Part shown: positions 15,828 to 23,466 of the stretch, piece by piece
Numbering within the stretch: position 1 is the first letter of the stretch
Layout of the letters: each line of letters opens with the position of its first letter
Assembly (NCBI GenBank): GCA_046714175.1
Contig: JBKKBI010000092.1
Location: 1 to 32,781 of the forward strand
Direction: 5' to 3'
Length of the DNA stretch: 32,781 nt
Source of the DNA: UBA11373 sp046714175
GTDB taxonomy: Bacteria > Actinomycetota > Acidimicrobiia > Spongiisociales > UBA11373
The notes under the pieces: model-generated
What the model saw: the letters and a program-made list of their open reading frames with translations, nothing else
The model's database searches: none
What the model was told of the DNA's origin: nothing
Translations under genes and position numbers: made by a program

Positions 15828-15877
15828 GCCTGGCGCCGGCAGGTTCCGATACCATCTCGCACCAACCACGGAGGCGT

Positions 15878-18364
15878 TTGACGGTCCCCCGATATTCCAA
15901 CCGCGAGTTGTCCCTGCTGGACTTCCAGGAGCGGGTCCTCGCCATCGGCGAAGACACCAACCTGCCGTTGCTGGAACGGGTGCGGTTCGCGGCCATCGCC
16001 GCCTCGAACCTCGACGAGTTCTTCCAGGTGCGGGTGGCCGGCCTCCGTGAACAGCTCGAGTCCGGGATCAGACCAGCGGTGCCCGAAGAGGTGAACCCGC
16101 GCCAGCAACTCACTGCGATCCGCGACCGCTCGCGACAACTGCATGATCGGGTGGAACGGCTGTTCTCGGGAGTGCTGGTTCCCGAGCTCGCGGAGCACGG
16201 CATCGTGGTCGCCGGCTGGGACGATCTCGATGACGATCAGCACAAGGCCCTCGAAGAGCTATTCGATCGTGAGATTTTCCCGGTGCTGACCCCGCTGGCT
16301 GTCGACCCCACCCACCCGTTCCCGTACATCTCCAATCTCTCGCTCAACCTGGCAGTCACCGTCCGGGATTCCGAGCGAGGGATGGATCGTTTCGCCCGGG
16401 TAAAGGTGCCGCCCCTTCTGCCGCGATTCCTCAGTCCGCCTGGCTCGGCCACATTCGTCCCAGTGGAGCAGGTGATCGCCGCCCACCTCGGGTCGCTGTT
16501 CCCGGGCATGGAGATCGTGAGCAGCCACCCCTTCCGAGTGACGCGCAGCGCGGATCAGGCGATCGAGGAAGACGAGGCAGACGACCTGCTCAAGGCCGTC
16601 GAGGAGCTGCTGCAAACCCGTCATCGCGCCAGCAAGTTGGTCCGGCTCGAAGTCGACAAGAAGATGCCCGAGCCGGTGCTCGACCTGCTCATGGAGGAGA
16701 TGGGGATCGGCCGCGACCAGCTGTACACCAACACCGGCCTGCTCGATCTCGCCGGGCTCGCCGTTCTCGCCGGACTGGATCGCCCGGACTTGCTCCATCG
16801 ACCCTGGCAGCCGACAACGCAGCCCATCCTGGCGATGTTTGGCCCCGGCGAGACGCTCTTCGACCGGATCAAGCAGCGCGACATCCTCGTGCACCTCCCC
16901 TACGAGTCCTTCGGGACCTCTGTCGGGGCGTTCATCGCCGCCGCTGCCCGTGACCCCCAGGTGGTTGCGATCAAGCAGACCCTGTACCGCACCTCGATGC
17001 AGGACGATCCGGCGCTGGGTGGCGAGCAGTCGATCGTCAAGTCGCTCATCGCCGCGGCCCGGTCTGGCAAACAGGTCGTGGTCCTGGTGGAGCTGCGGGC
17101 CAGATTCGACGAGGAGGCCAACATCATCTGGGCGCGGCTGCTGGAAGAGGCCGGGGTCCACGTGGTGTATGGAGTCGCCGGGCTGAAGACGCATGCCAAG
17201 GTGGCCCTCGTGGTGCGACGCGAGGGCGAGGGTCTGCGGCGGTACTCCCACGTCGGCACGGGCAACTACAACCCTCGCACCGCGCGCATGTACGAGGACC
17301 TTGGCCTGCTCACCGCCGACGACGCCATCGGCGCCGACCTCACCGATCTCTTCAACATGCTCACGGGCTTCGGCCGCGAGCCGGAGTTCCGCTGCCTGCT
17401 CGTTGCACCCGCCCACCTCCGTCCTGCCCTCATCGACCGGATCCGCACCCAGGCCGACCGAGGCGCCAATGGGAGGATCACGATCAAACTCAACCACATC
17501 GCGGATCGCGAGATCATCGATGAGTTGTACGCGGCGTCAGCCGCCGGGGTTCAGGTGGATCTGGTGGTGCGTGGCATCTGCTCCCTCGTCCCCGGGGTCC
17601 CCGGGATGTCCGAGAACATCCGGGTGCGATCGATCGTGGGCCGCTACCTCGAACACTCGCGAGTGTTCCGGTTCGGGGAGGGCGACAGCGCCGAGTACTT
17701 CATCGGATCCGCCGACCTCATGGAGCGCAACCTGTCCGGTCGCGTCGAGGCACTCGTGCCTATCAACAGCCCGCGGCTGCGCAATCGCCTCGAAGAGCTG
17801 CTGCGGGTGTATCTCGCCGACGACCGACTCGCCTGGCAGTTGCACCACGATTCCTGGGAGCGGGTTCCGACCCAGACCGGACTCGACTCCCACCTGCGCT
17901 TTCAGGCGCTCGCCCATGGGCGCTCCCAGGGCGCCCTGCCCGATCCCGACACTGCGACCACTCCAGCGGATCCGAGCGTCATCGCAGCCGGGGGTGTGGT
18001 CACCCGGCGCACCAAGAATCGCACCGAGGTGCTGCTGGTGCACCGCCCTCGTTACGGCGATTGGACCTTCCCCAAAGGCAAGCTTGACGAAGACGAGGCT
18101 CTCGCCGAGGCGGCACTGCGCGAAGTGCTTGAGGAGACCGGATACCACTGCATTCTCGGGCCGGAGATCGGGATGGTCGAGTACCAGGACCGCTTTGGCA
18201 ATCGCAAGTTCGTCCACTACTTCGCCATGAACGTGGAAGACGGATCGTTCGAACCCAACCGCGAAGTGGACAAGGCGAAGTGGCTCGACCCCGACGCCGC
18301 CGCCGAGCGCCTCACCTACGAGCGCGACCGTGCACTGCTCCGCTCGTGGCTCAGCGAAGCCTGA
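15878..18364 (+). CDS. ppk: Polyphosphate kinase 1 fused to a C-terminal Nudix hydrolase
   Basis: An 828-residue bifunctional protein. Residues 1-~690 are PPK1, which makes polyphosphate from ATP reversibly: N domain (RELSLLDFQERVLAIGED, AASNLDEFFQVRVAGL), head domain, and catalytic C domains with His439 (GLKTHAKVAL) and His458 (YSHVGTGNYNPRTA), spaced 19 residues as in the E. coli pair His435/His454. Residues ~701-828 are a Nudix domain whose box, GKLDEDEALAEAALREVLEE followed by TGY, fits GX5EX7REUXEEXG. The TTG start follows GGAGG closely, with a TACCAT box at 15850-15855. In Mycobacterium tuberculosis mutT1 (Nudix) sits next to ppk1, so the fusion has a genomic precedent. The 3' end overlaps the convergent hydrolase gene by 14 bp. 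Confidence 0.93.
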   Translation: MTVPRYSNRELSLLDFQERVLAIGEDTNLPLLERVRFAAIAASNLDEFFQVRVAGLREQLESGIRPAVPEEVNPRQQLTAIRDRSRQLHDRVERLFSGVLVPELAEHGIVVAGWDDLDDDQHKALEELFDREIFPVLTPLAVDPTHPFPYISNLSLNLAVTVRDSERGMDRFARVKVPPLLPRFLSPPGSATFVPVEQVIAAHLGSLFPGMEIVSSHPFRVTRSADQAIEEDEADDLLKAVEELLQTRHRASKLVRLEVDKKMPEPVLDLLMEEMGIGRDQLYTNTGLLDLAGLAVLAGLDRPDLLHRPWQPTTQPILAMFGPGETLFDRIKQRDILVHLPYESFGTSVGAFIAAAARDPQVVAIKQTLYRTSMQDDPALGGEQSIVKSLIAAARSGKQVVVLVELRARFDEEANIIWARLLEEAGVHVVYGVAGLKTHAKVALVVRREGEGLRRYSHVGTGNYNPRTARMYEDLGLLTADDAIGADLTDLFNMLTGFGREPEFRCLLVAPAHLRPALIDRIRTQADRGANGRITIKLNHIADREIIDELYAASAAGVQVDLVVRGICSLVPGVPGMSENIRVRSIVGRYLEHSRVFRFGEGDSAEYFIGSADLMERNLSGRVEALVPINSPRLRNRLEELLRVYLADDRLAWQLHHDSWERVPTQTGLDSHLRFQALAHGRSQGALPDPDTATTPADPSVIAAGGVVTRRTKNRTEVLLVHRPRYGDWTFPKGKLDEDEALAEAALREVLEETGYHCILGPEIGMVEYQDRFGNRKFVHYFAMNVEDGSFEPNREVDKAKWLDPDAAAERLTYERDRALLRSWLSEA

Positions 18365-19010
18365 GCGCCGGGAGCGCGGCCACCCAGGCGATCACGATCT
18401 CGGCAATGCGATCCAGGATCTCCTCGGGCTCGACCCCGAGGCGACGCGGCACCCGGAAACCGTGATCGGCACCGGGGATCACCTCCATGGTCGCCGTGGC
18501 GAGTCCGTCTACCACCGTCTCGATCAGCCCCCGGGGCGCGAGGGCATCGCGTTCCCCCTGCACGAAGAGCATCGGCCCGAGCTCGTGCAGATGAGACACA
18601 TCGCGAGGCGCGGTCGTGCCCGCAGCCACCAGCGGATAGCCGAGAAATACCCATCCGGGGGCGGGAACGCCGAGGTGTGAACCGATTCGGCCCCCCATCG
18701 ACTTGCCCACCAGGATCGGCGGGGCCCCGCGCGCGACCACCACATGGTCGAAGACCGCGCGATGGCAGGCCACCAATACCGACGGGCGGTCGGGGCTGCG
18801 TCGTCCCACAGCCCGGTACGGGTAGTCGAAGCTGGCGACTGCGTGCCCCGCGGCCAGCAGGCGATCCCTCATTCCCGTCATGAAGGGATGGTCACTACCC
18901 GCGCCTGCACCCGGTGCCAGCACCATCGGATAGCCGGCACCGCGTAACTCGACCGTCGTAGTTCCCCCATCGGGCCTGGTCACCTGGGTGACAACCGCCG
19001 GCTCACCCAT
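18351..19010 (-). CDS. Alpha/beta hydrolase (KANL3/Tex30-like)
   Basis: A 219-residue compact alpha/beta hydrolase resembling the KANL3/Tex30 or dienelactone-hydrolase-like group. It has PMVLAPGAGAGSDHPFM (oxyanion region) and a nucleophile elbow VGKSMGGRIGS carrying the Ser. The acid sits in FVQGERDALAP and the His in IPGADHGFRVP. The triad is therefore intact, unlike the hydrolase-fold protein at 9618-10745. The substrate is unknown. It is divergent from pgl. A tiny leaderless ORF starts 25 bp upstream and overlaps its ATG, suggesting translational coupling. The 3' end overlaps ppk by 14 bp. Confidence 0.83.
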   Translation of the reverse strand: MGEPAVVTQVTRPDGGTTTVELRGAGYPMVLAPGAGAGSDHPFMTGMRDRLLAAGHAVASFDYPYRAVGRRSPDRPSVLVACHRAVFDHVVVARGAPPILVGKSMGGRIGSHLGVPAPGWVFLGYPLVAAGTTAPRDVSHLHELGPMLFVQGERDALAPRGLIETVVDGLATATMEVIPGADHGFRVPRRLGVEPEEILDRIAEIVIAWVAALPALRLR

Positions 19011-19035
19011 CGACGATCGCGATCAGTGCGGTCAT
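19003..19035 (-). CDS. Possible leaderless 10-codon upstream ORF of the hydrolase gene
   Basis: Minus-strand TAGCCT (19043-19048) precedes ATG 19033-19035 by 7 nt. The frame encodes MTALIAIVDG and stops 8 nt into the hydrolase CDS in another frame. The geometry matches leaderless starts elsewhere in the window, so ribosomes entering here could re-initiate at the hydrolase ATG. No direct evidence of translation. Confidence 0.3.
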   Translation of the reverse strand: MTALIAIVDG

Positions 19036-19074
19036 GCGGGTGAGGCTAGAAGGGGCGGCCGGTTGCGGGGCGCT

Positions 19075-19080
19075 TACCAT
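19075..19080 (+). promoter_or_regulatory. -10 box of pgl, leaderless type
   Basis: TACCAT lies exactly 7 nt before TTG 19088, supporting that TTG over the ATG at 19034. Confidence 0.5.
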
Positions 19081-19087
19081 CGCGGTC

Positions 19088-19762
19088 TTGGACATCCGCG
19101 TGTTCCCCGACCAGGCCGCCCTGGCATCGGCCGCCGCCCGCGTCATCGCCGACCGCCTCGAATCCGGAGGGGGAGATGTCGGCATCGCCGGCGGGGGCAC
19201 ACCGCGAGCCGCGTACCGGGCACTGGCGAGCCTCCCGCTCGATTGGCACCGGATCTCGGGCTGGATGACCGACGAGCGCCATGTGCCTCTCGACCATCCC
19301 GACAGCAATGCCGGGATGGCTCGTGCCGCCTGGTTCGACCGGGTGTCGGCAACGCTGCACCCGGTGCCCTGGATGGAGTCGGCTCCGGAGGCGGCGACCG
19401 CGTACGAGGCGCTGCTGGCTCGGCTGCTTCCCGCTGGTGCGGCCGGTCCGGAGCCATCCCTGGTGATTCTCGGTCTCGGCGCCGACGGCCATACCGCTTC
19501 GCTGTTCGCCGAGTGTCCTCCACCGGGACCCGGGCGCGATTTTGTCGCGGTTGCGGTCCCGGAGCGGGGCTGGCGGCTCACCGCCAGCTACGCCCTGCTC
19601 GCCCGCGCCCAGCACACAGTGTTTCTTGCATGCGGGGAGCACAAGGCCGCGGCGCTGGCTGCCGTGATGTCCGGCGACAGCCCGCTGCCCGCGGCCCGCG
19701 TCGCTCGCTTGTCGCGTGATCCGGTCTGGCTCGTGGACCGCGACGCGGCGGCGCTGTTGTGA
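19088..19762 (+). CDS. pgl: 6-phosphogluconolactonase
   Basis: Pgl hydrolyses 6-phosphoglucono-delta-lactone to 6-phosphogluconate in the oxidative pentose phosphate pathway. The 224-residue protein (with this start) has the NagB/Pgl fold markers GGGTPRAAYRAL, WMTDERHVPLDHPDSN and LGLGADGHTASLF; the last carries the catalytic His region of Pgl-type lactonases. I prefer TTG 19088, seven nt after a TACCAT box and directly before DIRVFPDQ where homologues begin. An in-frame ATG at 19034 would add 18 residues with no resemblance to the family. No zwf, gnd or opcA lies in the window. It converges on the lipoprotein gene, 12 bp away. Confidence 0.88.
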   Translation: MDIRVFPDQAALASAAARVIADRLESGGGDVGIAGGGTPRAAYRALASLPLDWHRISGWMTDERHVPLDHPDSNAGMARAAWFDRVSATLHPVPWMESAPEAATAYEALLARLLPAGAAGPEPSLVILGLGADGHTASLFAECPPPGPGRDFVAVAVPERGWRLTASYALLARAQHTVFLACGEHKAAALAAVMSGDSPLPAARVARLSRDPVWLVDRDAAALL

Positions 19763-19774
19763 CCCGCGCTCTAC

Positions 19775-20167
19775 TCAGCGGCCCATCAGCGTGAGCAGGT
19801 ACTGCGCCAGGTCGGAATCGGGATCTAGATCCGCGGCGAGGAATGCCGCGGTCTGCACCTCGCCCGCATCGCAACGCATCTCAGAGGCGCGGGTGTCGAG
19901 GTCCTTGCCTTGTTGCTCCATGGCAAAGAGCGACTCTGGCCAAGACTCCCGGTCGCGGGTCTCTTCCAGCGTCAGCTGATCGAGCACCTCGACGAGCGTC
20001 TCCAGATAACGGGCCGTGTCGGCGGCCAGCCTGCCGCACGTGTCGTTCTTGACCGTGGTCGTGGTGGTGGGTACGCCGGGCGGGCTGGTGGTGGGGATCA
20101 CGGTTCCCGTGTCGCAGGCCGCGAACAGGACACCGAAGAGTACGAGCGCGGAGATGCGATGGGTCAC
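19775..20167 (-). CDS. Putative lipoprotein
   Basis: A 130-residue protein with a signal peptide of lipoprotein type: basic THR start, hydrophobic ISALVLFGVLF and lipobox FAAC, so Cys about 18 would be lipidated. A Thr/Pro-rich linker (TTSPPGVPTTTTT) and a mostly helical domain (ADTARYLETLVEVLDQLTLE) with two more cysteines follow. I recognise no family. The GTG start lies 10 nt after a TACCCT box. It is 35 bp downstream of the last microcompartment gene on the same strand and could be read through from it, but a secreted lipoprotein has no obvious compartment role. Confidence 0.65.
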   Translation of the reverse strand: MTHRISALVLFGVLFAACDTGTVIPTTSPPGVPTTTTTVKNDTCGRLAADTARYLETLVEVLDQLTLEETRDRESWPESLFAMEQQGKDLDTRASEMRCDAGEVQTAAFLAADLDPDSDLAQYLLTLMGR

Positions 20168-20202
20168 GGCACTGCGGAGGGTAACTCCGCCATCGACTTG
20201 GG

Positions 20203-20499
20203 TTAGATCCCCACGACCTGTTGGAGATCGCCGTCGACCATGAGCTCGTCGACGATGCCCACGATCACCGCCCGGATCGGGGCATTGGGAGCGAACACCA
20301 CCTGCCGGGCGCCATTGCCCTCGTCGAGGATCAGGACCACTTCGCCCGGACCGGCGCCGACGGTATCCACACAGATCAAGTAGTCGCCTCCGGAGGAACC
20401 ATCGGTCCCGAGCAGATCGCATATCAGAAGCCGGCGGCCGGCGAACACCGGATGACTGATGGTGGAGACGACCGTCCCGGTGACCCGGCCGAGCTTCAT
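20203..20499 (-). CDS. BMC-P (EutN/CcmL) shell pentamer protein, copy 1
   Basis: A 98-residue EutN/CcmL-family protein. Pentamers of this family cap the vertices of microcompartment shells. Family marks are the opening MKLGRVTGTVVST, the middle CDLLG then YLICVDTVGAGPGEVVLI (the conserved DxVGAGxGE loop), and the close IRAVIVGIVDEL. Its ATG overlaps the stop of the second BMC-P gene by 4 bp. It is the last gene of the operon. It is the most divergent of the three copies, with a Gly/Ser insertion (GTDGSSGGD) in the middle. Confidence 0.93.
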   Translation of the reverse strand: MKLGRVTGTVVSTISHPVFAGRRLLICDLLGTDGSSGGDYLICVDTVGAGPGEVVLILDEGNGARQVVFAPNAPIRAVIVGIVDELMVDGDLQQVVGI

Positions 20500-20768
20500 C
20501 GCGAAATCTCCACCGCATCGACTATGCCAACGATGGCATGATCCACGGGGACGAACTGGTTGGGGAGAGCCAGGGCGGCCTCGCGGCTGCCCACGACGTA
20601 CACCAGATCACCGCTGCCGGCCATCGCCACCGCATCGGCGGCGATGACCGGACGGCCATTGGGGCGGCGGTCCCGGTCCAGCGGCTGGACGATGAGGAAC
20701 CGGATCCCCTCCAACCCGGGGGACTTGACGGTGGCTACGACGGTCCCGATCACCTCAGCCAGCTGCAT
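20496..20768 (-). CDS. BMC-P (EutN/CcmL) shell pentamer protein, copy 2
   Basis: A 90-residue EutN/CcmL-family protein with MQLAEVIGTVVATVKSPGL, FLIVQPLD, VIAADAVAMAGSGDLVYVVG and the ending HAIVGIVDAVEI. ATG 20766-20768 is chosen because a GGAGG ribosome-binding site lies just upstream and the residues before it do not resemble the family. The CDS starts within the last 14 bp of the PduT-like BMC-T gene and its stop overlaps copy 1 by 4 bp, so the three are translationally coupled. The usual VGAGxGE loop reads VAMAGSGDL, which may alter the pentamer pore. Confidence 0.93.
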   Translation of the reverse strand: MQLAEVIGTVVATVKSPGLEGIRFLIVQPLDRDRRPNGRPVIAADAVAMAGSGDLVYVVGSREAALALPNQFVPVDHAIVGIVDAVEISR

Positions 20769-21357
20769 CGAAACCTCCGTCCCAGCCGATACGACCACCG
20801 AAGCGCGAGTGGTCGAAGAGATTGTCACTCATCTCGTCGTGGAGCCGGGGTATGACCACCGATCCAGCAACGGCCGCCACTGGAATGCGGGCCAGGCCGA
20901 TTGCGACCGCCGCTTCGACGTCGGCCACCGCACCACTGAACAACGCGTATCCCTTGCCGCCGAGACCATCGGCGAGATGCAACTCGGCGAGCACGACGTT
21001 CGCCCCCTTTACGGCGGCGTCGGCCGCAGCGATGGTGGCCGCCACCGTGTGGGTTTCGATGAGCCCGGCAGCTTCACCGCTGGGCCCGACGCGGACACCG
21101 CGCACCGCGGCTGCCACCGTGGGATGGATATCGGGGAGCAGGACCAGGTCGATCAGCGCCGACTCCCCCGACTCGACGCCCGCGGCAACCGCCTCCTCCA
21201 CCGCAGCCACCGAGCCCACAACGAGCACCAGGTACTTCCCGGGGTGCACCGTTCCGCCCACGATCTCGGCCACCGGTCCGCGTTTGATCATGGCATCGCC
21301 GGCGGCGATCCCGGCCGCGATCGAAGAGAACTCGAGCAGTGCGAGCGCTGGATTCAT
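20755..21357 (-). CDS. PduT-like tandem-domain BMC-T shell protein
   Basis: A 200-residue protein with two BMC domains (about 1-92 and 97-183), forming pseudohexameric trimers in the shell facets. It follows PduT closely in layout: ALALLEFSSIAAGIAAGDAM opens domain 1, LIDLVLLPDIHPTVAAAV links, and AAGLIETHTVAATIAAADAA opens domain 2; SVVIPRLHDEM closes it. PduT binds a [4Fe-4S] cluster at the trimer axis through Cys38 (CPGK). Here the same position is His38 (VHPGK), so a cluster with that ligand is unlikely. The pore may serve metabolite passage instead. It lies 1 bp after the aldehyde dehydrogenase stop. Confidence 0.9.
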   Translation of the reverse strand: MNPALALLEFSSIAAGIAAGDAMIKRGPVAEIVGGTVHPGKYLVLVVGSVAAVEEAVAAGVESGESALIDLVLLPDIHPTVAAAVRGVRVGPSGEAAGLIETHTVAATIAAADAAVKGANVVLAELHLADGLGGKGYALFSGAVADVEAAVAIGLARIPVAAVAGSVVIPRLHDEMSDNLFDHSRFGGRIGWDGGFDAAG

Positions 21358-21358
21358 G

Positions 21359-22810
21359 TCAGACGATCCTGAGGGCGCCGACCACGGCGATACGGCGCTC
21401 CCGGGTGAATGTGAGCGGCCGGGTCATGCCGTCGCCGGATGGGCTGGCGATCGAGAAGGAGGTGAATCCCTCCCCACCCTGTCCCAGGCCGGCGTAGTTG
21501 GGGCCATTGGCGATGAAGATGGAGACGTTGATCGAACGCGCCATCCGCGTGATGGTTTCGACGTTGTTCGAGTGGATGGAAGCGGTGTGGCGGAACCGAT
21601 GCTCGGAACGAATCGCCAGGTCGATTGCGGCATCGACGTCGGGGACCGAGGTCACCGGCATCACCGGCATCATCTGTTCGGTCCACACCAGGTTGTGGTC
21701 GTTGGGCACCAACGCCACCAGCAGCCGGGGATCGCCCTCCACATCTACCCCGGCGGCAGCGGCAATGTCGCGGGCGTTCTTGCCCACCCAGGCTCGGTTG
21801 ATCACCCCGGGCTTGGATGGCGGTCCCATCGTCTCGAAGATGACCCGCTCGACCTTGCGCAGTTCGTGCTCCTTGAGGACATAGGCCCCGTGCCGGGCCA
21901 TCGCCCGGACCAGCTCGTCAATGACTGACCGCACCGCGATCGTCGTCTTCTCACATGTGCAGATCACGTTGTTGTCGAACGAGGCCCCGGCAACGATGTC
22001 CCTCCCGGCGCGGTCGATATCGGCGGTGTCGTCCACCACCGCGGGCGGGTTGCCTGGTCCGGCGGTGATGGCACGTTTGTCGGTCTTGAGCGCCTCCCGC
22101 ACCACCGCCGGCCCTCCGGTGACGAGGAGCACTCTCACCTTGGGGTGATGCATCAACTCCTGGGCGGTCTGAATCGTCGGTTCGGGGACACCGGTCACGA
22201 GGTCGGCCGGTCCGCCTGCGGAGAAAATGGCCCGATTCAGCAGGCGGATGGTCTCCGCCGAAACCCGTCGCGCCCCGGGATGGGCGTTGAAGACGACCGC
22301 ATTGCCCCCGCTGAGAATGGCGATCGTGTTGTTGATCATGGTCGAGGTTGGATTGGTCATAGGGGTGATGGAACCGATGACCCCGAACGGGGCGTGCTCG
22401 GTGAGCATCATCCCGCCGTCGCCGGTCTGGATGAGGGGCTCTAGATCCTCTGGTCCGGGCGTGCGAGTGGTGACCAGGATGTTCTTACGCACCTTGTCGT
22501 CGGCGCGTCCCAGCCCGGTCTCCTCGTGAGCCATCCTGGCCAAAGGTTCGGCAGCAGCGAGCATCGCGCTCCGAATCGACGCGATAACTGCTGACCGAAT
22601 CCCGGTCCCCTGCTGGTTGTACCTCTCGAAGGCGCGGTCGGCGGCTTCCACCGCGTCGCTCACGGTGGCGTGAATGCCCTCACCGAGGCTGGCGTCGGGC
22701 ACCTCCACCGGGACGCGGGGATGAGCGGGAGCTGTCTCTGCGGTGCCACCGAGACGCGCCCGCACCCGGGCGATGATCTCCTGGACCTCGCTATCCGAGT
22801 ACGACCTCAT
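21359..22810 (-). CDS. CoA-acylating aldehyde dehydrogenase (PduP/EutE-like), BMC cargo
   Basis: This enzyme would oxidise an aldehyde, here most plausibly acetaldehyde from DeoC, to acyl-CoA with NAD+ and CoA. It is 483 residues. Residues ~4-20 (SDSEVQEIIARVRARL) form a predicted amphipathic helix followed by an Ala/Pro linker, the form of a shell-encapsulation peptide. The catalytic domain shows EHAPFGVIGSITPMTNPTST, LLVTGGPAVVREAL, ITAGPGNPPAVVDDTAD and the active-site Cys284 in FDNNVICTCEK. A second Cys286 lies two residues on. The C-terminus (NGPNYAGLGQGGEGFTSFSI) is typical. It is between BMC-P copy 3 and the PduT-like gene. Confidence 0.93.
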   Translation of the reverse strand: MRSYSDSEVQEIIARVRARLGGTAETAPAHPRVPVEVPDASLGEGIHATVSDAVEAADRAFERYNQQGTGIRSAVIASIRSAMLAAAEPLARMAHEETGLGRADDKVRKNILVTTRTPGPEDLEPLIQTGDGGMMLTEHAPFGVIGSITPMTNPTSTMINNTIAILSGGNAVVFNAHPGARRVSAETIRLLNRAIFSAGGPADLVTGVPEPTIQTAQELMHHPKVRVLLVTGGPAVVREALKTDKRAITAGPGNPPAVVDDTADIDRAGRDIVAGASFDNNVICTCEKTTIAVRSVIDELVRAMARHGAYVLKEHELRKVERVIFETMGPPSKPGVINRAWVGKNARDIAAAAGVDVEGDPRLLVALVPNDHNLVWTEQMMPVMPVTSVPDVDAAIDLAIRSEHRFRHTASIHSNNVETITRMARSINVSIFIANGPNYAGLGQGGEGFTSFSIASPSGDGMTRPLTFTRERRIAVVGALRIV

Positions 22811-22811
22811 C

Positions 22812-23099
22812 TCACTTCACGTACTTCACGTCGCCGCCGACCTCCCAAGTGTCGACGATTGCCATCACCACGGCGTCGCAGGGCCGATCGCGGGTCTCCA
22901 CGGTCTGGCGTGCCGAAGATCCGGTGGCATACATCACCACCTCGCCGACGCCGGCACCAACCGCGTCTGCGGCAACCACGTAACCGGACGTGTCGGACTG
23001 ATCCACGTCGATCTGCCGGATGACAAGGAACTTGAGACCCTCCAGGGTCACCTCCTTGCGCGAGGCGACCACGGTCCCGACGACGCGGCCGAGGAGCAT
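22812..23099 (-). CDS. BMC-P (EutN/CcmL) shell pentamer protein, copy 3
   Basis: A 95-residue EutN/CcmL-family protein: MLLGRVVGTVVASRKEV, LEGLKFLVIRQIDVD, VVAADAVGAGVGEVVMYATG with the canonical VGAGxGE loop, and AVVMAIVDTWEV. It is the most canonical of the three pentamer proteins. A strong GGGAGGGGG ribosome-binding site precedes its ATG, suggesting high translation. It sits directly between BMC-H and the aldehyde dehydrogenase gene, 1 bp from the latter. Three different BMC-P genes in one locus are also known from other BMC loci such as that of Haliangium ochraceum. Confidence 0.94.
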   Translation of the reverse strand: MLLGRVVGTVVASRKEVTLEGLKFLVIRQIDVDQSDTSGYVVAADAVGAGVGEVVMYATGSSARQTVETRDRPCDAVVMAIVDTWEVGGDVKYVK

Positions 23100-23113
23100 T
23101 CGCCCCCTCCCGG

Positions 23114-23416
23114 TTAGGCCGACTCCGCGGCGGCCTCGTCGGCACGGCCGAGGGGCAGGACCAGGTCGATGTTGACGTGCGGACGAGCGATGACGTGCGT
23201 GGAGACGACCTCGCCGACCTTTTCGGCGCCGCGAATGCCGGCGTCGATCGCCGCCTTTACTGCAGCGACATCACCACGCACGACTGCGGTCACGTAACCA
23301 CCGCCGGTCTTTTCGTAGGACACCAATTCGACCTTGGCGGCCTTCACCATGGCGTCGGCCGCCTCCACCATCGCCGCGAATCCGCGGCACTCGATCATTC
23401 CCAGTGCTTCAGCCAT
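23114..23416 (-). CDS. BMC-H shell hexamer protein (PduA/CcmK-like)
   Basis: A 100-residue single BMC-domain protein, the main facet tile of the shell. Classic sequence: ALGMIECRGFAAMVEAADAM, VELVSYEKTGGGYVTAVVRG with the pore loop KTGGG at residues 36-40, AAVKAAIDAGIRGAEKVGEV and VSTHVIARPHVNIDLVLPL. The C-terminal tail (GRADEAAAESA) is short. An AAGGGAG ribosome-binding site precedes the ATG. It is the only BMC-H in the window, so hexamers would be homomeric unless others lie elsewhere. The gap to the upstream permuted BMC-T gene is 50 bp, the largest inside the operon. Confidence 0.96.
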   Translation of the reverse strand: MAEALGMIECRGFAAMVEAADAMVKAAKVELVSYEKTGGGYVTAVVRGDVAAVKAAIDAGIRGAEKVGEVVSTHVIARPHVNIDLVLPLGRADEAAAESA

Positions 23417-23466
23417 GGGTCTTCGTTCTCCCTTTCTTGTGTCTCATCTCGGCGGAGTCTCCCCCG

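Noticed and set aside
16259..17497. A 412-codon minus-strand frame inside ppk
   Set aside because: Antisense shadow of the PPK1 coding sequence with no recognisable motif.
20174..20190. Small hairpin (GCGGAG, 5-nt loop, CTCCGC) after the last BMC gene
   Set aside because: Only 6 bp of stem, and it lies next to the lipoprotein start where it includes the TACCCT box region. Too weak to call a terminator.
21950..21975. Second Cys (286) near the aldehyde dehydrogenase active site as a novel catalytic pair
   Set aside because: Cys284 aligns with the usual catalytic Cys after the Asn-Asn motif. Cys286 is likely a neutral variation of a variable position, so I do not claim a new mechanism.
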